From Candidatus Latescibacteria bacterium 4484_7 (GTDB taxonomy: Bacteria; Krumholzibacteriota; Krumholzibacteriia; Krumholzibacteriales; Krumholzibacteriaceae), in the NCBI GenBank assembly GCA_002085285.1, contig NATK01000035.1:1-9787 (forward strand): a DNA stretch of 9,787 nt, read 5' to 3'. Below are positions 1 through 6,037 of this stretch, in pieces. The notes beneath the pieces are model-generated. The model did not search any database. It was not told the origin of the DNA and saw only the letters and a program-made list of their open reading frames with translations. The position numbers and the translations under genes are program-made. Within the stretch, counting starts at the first letter, position 1, and every line of letters starts with the position of its first letter.

Positions 1-696
1 ACAATGGGAATGACGGAGACAGAGCTCGAGGAGAGGTTGAAAGAGGCTGTTCCCAGAGAGGCATTTGATGATCTATCGATCATTTCATCTCCGAGATCTG
101 TTGATGTGTATCTTTCCCCTTCCTTTTCTGACAGCGATATAGTGGATAGGGTACTCAGGCGGCTCGGTAGCTACGTCTACACTGTTGGGGACGAGAGCCT
201 GGAAGAGGTAGTTGTCGATATGCTCATATCCAGTGGCAAGAGCATTGCAACAGCGGAGTCGGTTACGGGCGGTCTCGTTGCCTCAACTATCGTCGATGTT
301 CCAGGTGCAAGTGGTACGCTGCTTGAGGGGTTCGTAACGTACAGTAACGAGGCGAAAAAACGCGAGCTTGGTGTCAGCGAAGAATCGCTTGCAAGATTCG
401 GAGCGGTGAGTGAAGCGGTTTGCATTGAGATGGCAGTGGGTGCCAGGCAGAGAGCCCATGCGGACTTTGCGCTTTCCACTACGGGGATTGCCGGTCCTTC
501 AGGCGGTTCAGCCGAAAAGCCGGTGGGGCTCTGCTATCTCGGGCTCGCCTCCGGCAGCGGAATCTATTGCAGGCGGGCCGTCTTCCCGCAAGACAGAAGA
601 ATGGTAAGGGAGTTGGCTGTCTATTATCTTCTCGATATGCTCAGACTCGATCTCGCTGGAGAGAGAGGCAGATTGAAGGCTTTCAAGAGGGCTTGA
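1..696 (+). CDS. cinA: CinA family nicotinamide-nucleotide amidase, 3' part of gene (5' end outside window)
   Basis: The C-terminal CinA/PncC domain hydrolyses nicotinamide mononucleotide to nicotinate mononucleotide and ammonia in the cytoplasmic pyridine-nucleotide salvage cycle. Counting from the ATG at position 4, the domain runs from about residue 66 to 215. Visible motifs are AESVTGG (84-90), VPGASG (99-104), the TYSNEAKK stretch (112-119), GAVSE (133-137) and TGIAGPSGGS followed by EKPVG (160-175). Residues 1-65 resemble the linker between the N-terminal MoCF-like domain and the amidase domain of full-length CinA, including a GMTETELEERL segment like the usual G-x-x-E-S-E-L. The frame is open to the window edge, so I infer a long CinA that starts upstream and that the ATG at 4 is internal. 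The motif usually reads AESCTGG; here Cys is Val. thpR follows immediately. Confidence 0.9.
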   Translation, partial: TMGMTETELEERLKEAVPREAFDDLSIISSPRSVDVYLSPSFSDSDIVDRVLRRLGSYVYTVGDESLEEVVVDMLISSGKSIATAESVTGGLVASTIVDVPGASGTLLEGFVTYSNEAKKRELGVSEESLARFGAVSEAVCIEMAVGARQRAHADFALSTTGIAGPSGGSAEKPVGLCYLGLASGSGIYCRRAVFPQDRRMVRELAVYYLLDMLRLDLAGERGRLKAFKRA

Positions 697-705
697 TTAA
701 AGAAT

Positions 706-710
706 GGAGG
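706..710 (+). promoter_or_regulatory. Shine-Dalgarno site that favours the thpR TTG start
   Basis: GGAGG overlaps the last base of the ATG at 704 and lies 5 nt before an in-frame TTG at 716. It cannot serve the ATG at 704, whose own upstream sequence has only a distant GAGGG at 687-691. Confidence 0.5.
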
Positions 711-715
711 TCAAT

Positions 716-1282
716 TTGAGGCTCTTTTTCGCAGTACCGTTGAGTGATGAAGTAAGGATGATGGTCGCCGAAGCGATAGACCGTTTTCCCATCTCGAATC
801 CTCCATGGCGCTGGATACCGACGGATAACCTTCACATCACCTTGAAATTTCTCGGGGACGTCGAAGAGGGTATGCTTCCTTCGCTCAAAGAGATCGCAGA
901 CAACGTAGCCGAAGACACGAGGCCCTTCGATATCGCCTTCGGGAGGTTCGGAGGTTTTCCTTCGCTGAGCAACCCGAGGGTGGTATTCTTCGCTATCGAA
1001 GAGGGGGTCGGGCACCTTTCGAATCTCGCCGATGCGCTCGAAAACGAGCTCGCCGTTCTGGGTTTCAGGAGGGAGAAGCGTCCGTTCAGAGCACACGTGA
1101 CGTTAGCGAGAATCAAGAGGCCGCTCGACAACGAAGTCCGTGCCATGCTGAAATCGGTCGAGTCTCTATCCCCGGGTGCTGTGCAGCATGTAGATGGTTT
1201 CGTCCTTTTTCAGAGCTATCTCCAGAGGAGGGGGGCGATCTATGAGGAGATCCTGAGGGCCGACTTTACTTCGAAACGATGA
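716..1282 (+). CDS. thpR: RNA 2',3'-cyclic phosphodiesterase (2H phosphoesterase, LigT/ThpR family)
   Basis: This cytoplasmic 2H-superfamily enzyme opens 2',3'-cyclic phosphate ends on RNA to 2'-phosphate and can ligate tRNA halves in vitro. Both signature H-x-T-x motifs are present: HITL at about residue 40 and HVTL at about residue 127, counted from the TTG at 716. Each lies in the usual setting (DNLHITLKFLG and PFRAHVTLARIKR). The length of 188 aa fits the family. I chose TTG 716 because GGAGG sits 5 nt upstream and translation from there gives MRLFFAVPL, the typical family N-terminus. The alternative ATG at 704 adds four residues. It follows cinA by about 20 bp, so the two are probably co-transcribed. 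A gap of more than 250 bp then separates it from recA. The family is secure; the start is less so. Confidence 0.9.
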   Translation: MRLFFAVPLSDEVRMMVAEAIDRFPISNPPWRWIPTDNLHITLKFLGDVEEGMLPSLKEIADNVAEDTRPFDIAFGRFGGFPSLSNPRVVFFAIEEGVGHLSNLADALENELAVLGFRREKRPFRAHVTLARIKRPLDNEVRAMLKSVESLSPGAVQHVDGFVLFQSYLQRRGAIYEEILRADFTSKR

Positions 1283-1445
1283 AATCGGTTCGCGACGATG
1301 CGCGTCGAGATGGATGATCTGGAAGAGGGTGTTTTCGTTATAAATTTCATTGAAATATCGAACTCGAGGTGGTAAAAGATATTCTGTGATGCCTGGCGGG
1401 GAAATTGGGAGGTGGTGATAGGCGTTTTTATTTTCATTTTCATTG

Positions 1446-1468
1446 GGGTGTCCGTTCGACGAGCACCC
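1446..1468 (+). other. Possible stem-loop in the recA leader
   Basis: GGGTG at 1446-1450 pairs with CACCC at 1464-1468. Inside it, CGT (1453-1455) pairs with ACG (1459-1461) around a TCG loop. No T tract follows, so it does not look like a terminator. It may fold in the recA 5' untranslated RNA or be chance. Confidence 0.25.
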
Positions 1469-1530
1469 GAAGAGGAGTAGGACTCAAATCATTTAACTTA
1501 ACCTGCCTTTGTGGGGTAGTGTGATGGTGC

Positions 1531-1536
1531 GGGAGG
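1531..1536 (+). promoter_or_regulatory. Shine-Dalgarno site that decides the recA start
   Basis: GGGAGG lies 8 nt before the ATG at 1545. Four other in-frame start codons are available (TTG 1509, GTG 1521, ATG 1524, GTG 1527), but none has as good a site at proper spacing. Confidence 0.75.
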
Positions 1537-1544
1537 TTTTTGAG

Positions 1545-2603
1545 ATGAAAAAGGTAAAAGGAAAGAGTGTAGGGGAAGAAAAGAACAAGGAAAAGGCTAT
1601 CGAGCTTGCAGTCGATCAGATAGAGAGGCAGTTCGGCAAGGGCTCCATCATGAAGCTCGGTGCGAGCGGCGCACTCGTGCCCGTGGAGAGCATACCTACG
1701 GGGAGTTTGAGCCTCGATATAGCATTGGGTATCGGTGGAGTTCCAAGGGGAAGGGTCATCGAGATCTTCGGGCCCGAAGGTTCGGGCAAGACCACATTGA
1801 CCTGTTCCATCATTGCCAATTCGCAGAAGATGGGTGGTACGGCGGCGTTCATAGACGCGGAACATGCGCTCGATCTCAACTATGCAAAGAGGATAGGCGT
1901 CGATGTCGATAATCTTCTCATTTCCCAGCCGGATACCGGTGAACAGGCTTTGGAGATAGCAGAGGTGCTGATAAGGAGCGGCGCTATAGATGTTGTCGTC
2001 GTCGATTCGGTGGCTGCACTCGTTCCAGCCGCCGAGATAGAGGGAGAGATGGGCGACTCGCATGTCGGTCTTCAGGCGCGTCTGATGTCTCAGGCACTTC
2101 GAAAGCTCGCCGGAGCTGTTGCAAAATCCAAGACGTGTATGATATTTACCAATCAGATAAGGATGAAGATTGGGGTTCTTTACGGCAATCCCGAGACGAC
2201 GACCGGTGGGAATGCTCTGAAGTTTTATAGCACGGTGAGGCTCGATATAAGAAGAATCGGTCAGATAAAGGTCGGCGATCAGGTCATCGGAAGTCTCACG
2301 AGAGCGAAGGTCGTCAAGAACAAGGTTGCTCCGCCTTTCCGCCAGGCCGAATTCGAGATCATATACGGTGAGGGAATCAGTTACGAAGGTGACCTGCTCG
2401 AACTCGGCGCAGCTTCCGGGATCATCTCCAAGACCGGGAGCTGGTATTCGTTCGGGGAAGAACGTCTCGGACAGGGGAAGGACAATGCGAGAATCTTCCT
2501 CAAACAGAATCCCGACATCACGAGGACAATAGAAGAGAAGATCAAAGAGAACTATGGGCTTGTCCCCAATCCCGATACGGATGCTACGAAGTCGAAGGAT
2601 TGA
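1545..2603 (+). CDS. recA: RecA recombinase
   Basis: RecA forms ATP-dependent filaments on single-stranded DNA, drives homologous pairing and strand exchange, and triggers LexA self-cleavage in the SOS response. From the ATG at 1545 the protein has 352 aa, a normal length. Residues 1-35 form the charged N-terminal helix (AVDQIERQFGKGSI). The Walker A motif GPEGSGKT is at 76-83 and the Walker B VVVDS at 151-155, with D154. The L1 loop lies around EGEMGDSHVG (166-175) and the L2 loop around IGVLYGNPETTTGGNALKF (209-227). The C-terminal DNA-binding domain begins near 270, and the tail is rich in acidic and polar residues. All core motifs are intact. recX begins 10 bp after the stop, and the recX ribosome site overlaps the recA stop codon, so the two genes are very likely co-transcribed and translationally coupled. 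Confidence 0.98.
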   Translation: MKKVKGKSVGEEKNKEKAIELAVDQIERQFGKGSIMKLGASGALVPVESIPTGSLSLDIALGIGGVPRGRVIEIFGPEGSGKTTLTCSIIANSQKMGGTAAFIDAEHALDLNYAKRIGVDVDNLLISQPDTGEQALEIAEVLIRSGAIDVVVVDSVAALVPAAEIEGEMGDSHVGLQARLMSQALRKLAGAVAKSKTCMIFTNQIRMKIGVLYGNPETTTGGNALKFYSTVRLDIRRIGQIKVGDQVIGSLTRAKVVKNKVAPPFRQAEFEIIYGEGISYEGDLLELGAASGIISKTGSWYSFGEERLGQGKDNARIFLKQNPDITRTIEEKIKENYGLVPNPDTDATKSKD

Positions 2604-2606
2604 GGA
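2601..2606 (+). promoter_or_regulatory. recX ribosome-binding site overlapping the recA stop
   Basis: TGAGGA contains the recA TGA stop (2601-2603) and a GAGGA site 7 nt before the recX ATG at 2614. This supports 2614 over the in-frame ATG at 2554 inside recA. Confidence 0.6.
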
Positions 2607-2613
2607 AATACGG

Positions 2614-3249
2614 ATGTCGTTGGACAAGGTTGTCGAAGTCCGGAGGCGCTGGGGTAGGCTCTATACCATTGTTACATCTCTTGAGAAGAGATACCTTGTT
2701 CTCAAGGGTCCTGGAACCGCTAGGTTTCTCGAAGAGGGTGCGGAGATATCCGAGGAAGAAGCTGTATACCTCGGTGGCGAGGGAGCTGTTGTCGCCGCGC
2801 TCGATCTTTCTTACAGGCTTCTTTCGGTGAGGGATAGAACGGTAAGGGAACTGGAAAAGGCGCTGGCAAACGAAGGGATCGTTGACAGGGAAATCGTAGA
2901 TGTCGTAATCGACAGATTGAGATCAAACGGATATCTGGACGATCGCAGGCTTACTGACTCGTTTATCGAGTACATGCTGGCTCATAAGCCTTCCGGACCT
3001 TACCTTGTCAGGGCGAAACTCAGGAAGCTCGGGGTTGATGAAGAGTTGATAGAGGAAGCGATAGCCGATCATTTTTCCGAAGAGGTGGAGAGGGGACTGG
3101 CATTGAAGCTTGCCCTGAAGAAGCTCTCTCGTATATCGGACAGGAGAAAGGCGGCGCGTAGAGTACACGATTTTCTTTTGCGAAGAGGCTTCAGTGAATA
3201 TATTGTAAACAACATATCGGCTAATATATTGGCAGGGAAACTCGACTGA
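2614..3249 (+). CDS. recX: RecX, regulator of RecA
   Basis: RecX binds in the RecA filament groove and limits filament growth and ATPase activity. From ATG 2614 it has 211 aa, in the range of longer bacterial RecX proteins. The N-terminal ~65 residues form the beta-rich extension seen in longer members. The three-helix RecX repeats follow. The first (about 63-105) begins ALDLSYRLLSVRDRTVRELE. The second carries DRLRSNGYLDDRRLTDSFIE near 98-117 and continues through LVRAKLRKLGV. The third is a degenerate C-terminal repeat ending RRVHDFLLRRGFSEYIV. An in-frame ATG at 2554 would overlap recA by 50 bp and lacks a good ribosome site. Position directly behind recA fits the assignment. I see no damage or truncation. 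Confidence 0.93.
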   Translation: MSLDKVVEVRRRWGRLYTIVTSLEKRYLVLKGPGTARFLEEGAEISEEEAVYLGGEGAVVAALDLSYRLLSVRDRTVRELEKALANEGIVDREIVDVVIDRLRSNGYLDDRRLTDSFIEYMLAHKPSGPYLVRAKLRKLGVDEELIEEAIADHFSEEVERGLALKLALKKLSRISDRRKAARRVHDFLLRRGFSEYIVNNISANILAGKLD

Positions 3250-3252
3250 GTA

Positions 3253-3285
3253 TTCTCTGGCTGTTCGCAGCCGAATCGCAGAGAA
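3253..3285 (+). repeat. Nested inverted repeat in the recX-alaS gap
   Basis: Outer arms TTCTCTG (3253-3259) and CAGAGAA (3279-3285) are a perfect 7-bp inverted repeat. They enclose GCTG-TTCG-CAGC (3260-3271), a perfect 4-bp stem with a TTCG tetraloop, plus an unpaired CGAATCG. An A-rich tract, not a T tract, follows on the + strand, so it is not an intrinsic terminator for recX. It could be an operator or an RNA fold in an alaS leader; no role is shown by the sequence. Confidence 0.45.
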
Positions 3286-3318
3286 AAAATAGAAATAGAA
3301 AGGATTGGTTTCGAAATC

Positions 3319-5994
3319 ATGCCTTCGAATATAAAGACAGCGCACGAGCTTAGAAGAGCATTCATTGATTTCTTCGTTAAGAGGAGGCATACGGAGGTGC
3401 CGAGTGCACCACTGGTGCCAAAGGGAGACCCTACGCTTCTTTTTACCTCGGCGGGGATGGTTCAATTCAAGGACTACTACCTGCGGCCCGAAAACCTCCC
3501 ATATACAAGGGCAACGAGCGTTCAGAAATGTTTGAGGGCGGGGGACCTCGAGAGTGTAGGCAGGACTCTTAGACATCATACATTCTTTGAGATGCTCGGC
3601 AACTTCAGCTTCGGTGATTACTTCAAGGTCGAGGCGATAACGTGGGCTTGGGAGTTCGTCGTCGATGTGTTGAAACTGCCCGTTGACAAGCTCTATGTGA
3701 GCGTATATGAGGACGATGACGAGGCTTTCAAGATATGGAACGAGGAGATCGGGCTTTCGGCCGATAGAATCTACAGATTGGGTAAGGACGACAATTTCTG
3801 GGGGCCCGTGGGAAAAACCGGTGTCTGCGGTCCGAGCTCCGAGATCTATTTCGATACAGGGCCGGAGAGAGGGTGCGGCAGGCCTACATGCGCCCCCGGG
3901 TGCGAATGCGATCGATACCTCGAGATATGGAACCTCGTTTTTCCGCAATTCTTTCTCGAAGAAAACGGTGAATACAGACGACTTGAAAAGCCCGGCATAG
4001 ACACGGGCCTCGGGCTGGAGCGCGTTGCTACAATTCTGCAGGGAGTCGAGGACAACTTCCATACGGATCTTTTCAGGCCGATCATAAGGGCTGTTTACGA
4101 TTTGCTTCCTCGGGGGGTAGGCAAAGAGGGCGAGGACCGAATGGGGGTCAATATGATAGCCGACCATGCCAGGGCTTTGACCTTCACCGTCTCCGAAGGG
4201 ATCTATCCCTCCAACGAGGGTAGGGGTTATATATTGAGAAGACTCGTGCGAAGAGCGCTCACTCGATTCTACAACAGCGGTATGGACAAGCCTTTCCTGT
4301 ACAAATTGATCGATGTCGTTGTAGATGTTATGAAGGATGACTACCCCGAGCTCGACTCGAGGAGTAGGAATACTGCGATGATCATCCGTTCCGAAGAGGA
4401 GGTATTCTTCAGGACGCTTGCCGAGGGAAAGGGAAAGTTCGAGTCTATAGTAGATGAAGTGAAGAAGGCGGGTAATGATCGAATAGACGGAAAAAGAGTT
4501 TTCATTCTGTACGATACTTATGGTTTTCCCCTCGAACTGACCAAGGCGCTTGCTGCGGCCGAGGGGCTCGGAGTCGATGAAGAAGGTTTCGCCGCTTCGA
4601 TGGAAGAGCAGAGGAACAGGGCGAAGGAAAAGAGCGGATTCGATGTGGGCAAGCAGGAGCTTGTCGAAATGACGAGACTTGACGATGCGGAGGGCTCAAA
4701 GTTCGTTGGATACGAGGTCCTCGAAGCGGAATCGAGTATTGTCTCGTACAGGATAATGGAGGGCGACGGAGCCGAAGGGAACGGTGATGACAGCGCGCAG
4801 AGCGCGGCCGAGCTGGTTTTCAAAGAGACGCCGTTCTATGCGACATCGGGTGGACAGGTTGCGGACAGTGGAGTCATAACGATCGGGGGTGTCGAATTCG
4901 AGGTGTTCGATGTATTCAAGCGCGGAGGTGAGATCGTTCATCTGATAAGAAGCGGTATGAGCACGGACGAACTCGAGGAGCTGATCAGGTCGGAAGGAAA
5001 GGCGAGGCTCAACATCGATAGAGAGAAGCGGCTTGCGACGGCTCGAAATCATACGGCGACTCATCTCCTTCATGCTGCTTTGAGAAAAGTGGTGGGTGAG
5101 CACGTTGCTCAAGCTGGATCTCTTGTCGAGAGCTCGAGGTTTCGGTTCGACTTCAACCATTTTCAACCGATTTCACGTGAGGCGGTTCGCACCATCGAAC
5201 GGATGGTCAACGGATGGATCCTCGATGCAATCGATGTGGAAACTCGATTAATGGGTTACAAGGAGGCCGTCAAGGAAGGGGCGGTAGCTCTCTTCGACGA
5301 GAAGTACGGCAAAGAGGTGCGAGTGGTCAGGATAGACGATGTCTCGATGGAGCTTTGCGGAGGCACTCATATAGACAATACCGGGAAAATAGGCTCTTTC
5401 ATCATCATTTCCGAGCAAAGTGTCGCTGCGGGGGTGAGGAGGATAGAGGCTGTTACGGGCAAGGCGGCCGTCGAGTATGCAAGAACGGTGATAGATAGGT
5501 CGCTCGAGGCGGCTTCGTTGCTCAATGGCCCGATCGATGATATCGTCCCGAGGATCGAAGGCTTGATGGGCGAAGTCGATTCTTTGAGGAAGAAGCTCAA
5601 GAAGGCTCTATCGCAGGATAGTGCAGCTGCGATCGACAGGATGATCGCATCCGCCCGAAACGTGGACGGCGTGGTTGTGGCCTCTGGAAGGATAGATGTC
5701 GGCGATGTTTCTGCCTTGCGCAACCAGGCGGATCTTTTCCGCAACAAGGTGCGTAGGGGCGTGGCGGTTTTCTCGAGCGAGATCAACGGCAAGCTCCAAT
5801 TCATAATAGCTGTGACGGACGACCTCGTCGGCGAAGGAAGATTGACAGCCGATAGGCTCGTAAAAGATCTGGCCGCTCTGGCCGGCGGGGGCGGTGGAGG
5901 CAAAAGGCACCTTGCTCAGCTCGGCACAAAGGATCTCGAGAGCGAACAAAAGGTGTTCGATGCCTTGCCTGATTTGGTGAAAAGGTTGGTTTAG
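3319..5994 (+). CDS. alaS: Alanine-tRNA ligase (AlaRS)
   Basis: AlaRS charges tRNA-Ala with alanine and hydrolyses mischarged Ser- and Gly-tRNA-Ala in the cytoplasm. It has 891 aa, full length for bacteria. The class II catalytic core covers about 1-250: LFTSAGMVQFKDYYL (41-55), motif 2 around RHHTFFEMLGNFSFGDYFK (85-103) and motif 3 GLGLERV (230-236). A Cys cluster (C186, C191, C195, C197) sits in the core, as in a subset of bacterial AlaRS. The editing domain has ETPFYATSGGQ (503-513) and the zinc ligands H578, H582, C680 and H684 in HTATH and CGGTH. The C-Ala domain ends with an oligoglycine stretch (856-861). A short acidic, low-complexity insert lies at about 481-497. AGGA at 3301-3304 is 14 nt before the ATG, a weak, distant ribosome site. 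The start agrees with the family N-terminus. Confidence 0.97.
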   Translation: MPSNIKTAHELRRAFIDFFVKRRHTEVPSAPLVPKGDPTLLFTSAGMVQFKDYYLRPENLPYTRATSVQKCLRAGDLESVGRTLRHHTFFEMLGNFSFGDYFKVEAITWAWEFVVDVLKLPVDKLYVSVYEDDDEAFKIWNEEIGLSADRIYRLGKDDNFWGPVGKTGVCGPSSEIYFDTGPERGCGRPTCAPGCECDRYLEIWNLVFPQFFLEENGEYRRLEKPGIDTGLGLERVATILQGVEDNFHTDLFRPIIRAVYDLLPRGVGKEGEDRMGVNMIADHARALTFTVSEGIYPSNEGRGYILRRLVRRALTRFYNSGMDKPFLYKLIDVVVDVMKDDYPELDSRSRNTAMIIRSEEEVFFRTLAEGKGKFESIVDEVKKAGNDRIDGKRVFILYDTYGFPLELTKALAAAEGLGVDEEGFAASMEEQRNRAKEKSGFDVGKQELVEMTRLDDAEGSKFVGYEVLEAESSIVSYRIMEGDGAEGNGDDSAQSAAELVFKETPFYATSGGQVADSGVITIGGVEFEVFDVFKRGGEIVHLIRSGMSTDELEELIRSEGKARLNIDREKRLATARNHTATHLLHAALRKVVGEHVAQAGSLVESSRFRFDFNHFQPISREAVRTIERMVNGWILDAIDVETRLMGYKEAVKEGAVALFDEKYGKEVRVVRIDDVSMELCGGTHIDNTGKIGSFIIISEQSVAAGVRRIEAVTGKAAVEYARTVIDRSLEAASLLNGPIDDIVPRIEGLMGEVDSLRKKLKKALSQDSAAAIDRMIASARNVDGVVVASGRIDVGDVSALRNQADLFRNKVRRGVAVFSSEINGKLQFIIAVTDDLVGEGRLTADRLVKDLAALAGGGGGGKRHLAQLGTKDLESEQKVFDALPDLVKRLV

Positions 5995-6037
5995 ATTTTT
6001 CATGTGCTTTTTAACTATGCGAAGGTGATGGTTGACC
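5995..6037 (+). other. Short gap between alaS and the polysaccharide genes
   Basis: This 43-bp gap holds two T-rich runs (5995-6000 and 6007-6012) but no stem before them, so no intrinsic terminator is visible. No convincing promoter is visible either. The sequence gives no clear break in transcription between alaS and the next gene. Confidence 0.4.
6023..6029 (+). promoter_or_regulatory. Shine-Dalgarno site that decides the export-protein start
   Basis: AGGTGAT matches the 3' part of the ideal site and lies 8 nt before ATG 6038. The in-frame TTG at 6032 is only 2 nt from it, too close for use. Confidence 0.5.

Larger units (their letters stand above)
1283..1544 (+). other. Non-coding leader between thpR and recA
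   Basis: This is the longest stretch without a gene, and it should hold the recA promoter. I see three weak structures: an inverted repeat CGACG/CGTCG with a 5-nt loop at 1293-1307; a T-rich run at 1424-1444 containing two TTTTCATT-like units; and a hairpin at 1446-1468 with arms GGGTG and CACCC and a short inner CGT/ACG stem. TATAAA at 1339-1344 and TATTCT at 1380-1385 resemble -10 boxes, but neither has a convincing -35 partner. I cannot identify a LexA operator of the CTGT-N8-ACAG or GAAC-N4-GTTC type. Two tiny open frames here are not supported as genes. Confidence 0.5.

Noticed and set aside
1298..1375. A 25-codon frame from ATG just after thpR
   Set aside because: It has no ribosome site and no similarity I recognise, and such short frames are expected by chance.
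1391..1430. Possible thpR terminator: GCCT/AGGC arms followed by a T run
   Set aside because: The stem has only 4 bp with a loop of 25 nt, too weak for an intrinsic terminator.
1412..1480. A 22-codon frame from GTG with a hydrophobic stretch in the recA leader
   Set aside because: The GGGAGG nearby overlaps or abuts the GTG codons, so spacing is wrong, and the hydrophobicity comes from a T-rich tract. No evidence supports translation.
1440..2627. A 395-codon open frame on the minus strand covering all of recA
   Set aside because: Its codons are exact reverse complements of recA codons. It is open because recA never uses TTA, CTA or TCA. The protein resembles nothing I know, while the + strand encodes an intact RecA.
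2923..4167. A 414-codon open frame on the minus strand across recX and the start of alaS
   Set aside because: It is again codon-aligned with both + strand genes and is explained by the same codon avoidance. It crosses two well-conserved genes and has no recognisable domain.
5877..5906. G-rich tract near the alaS 3' end that could form a G-quadruplex or simple repeat
   Set aside because: It encodes the conserved oligoglycine segment of the AlaRS C-Ala domain, so protein sequence explains it.
5985..6018. Possible promoter before the export protein
   Set aside because: The best boxes (TTTAGA and AACTAT) match the consensus poorly and lie in generally T-rich DNA.
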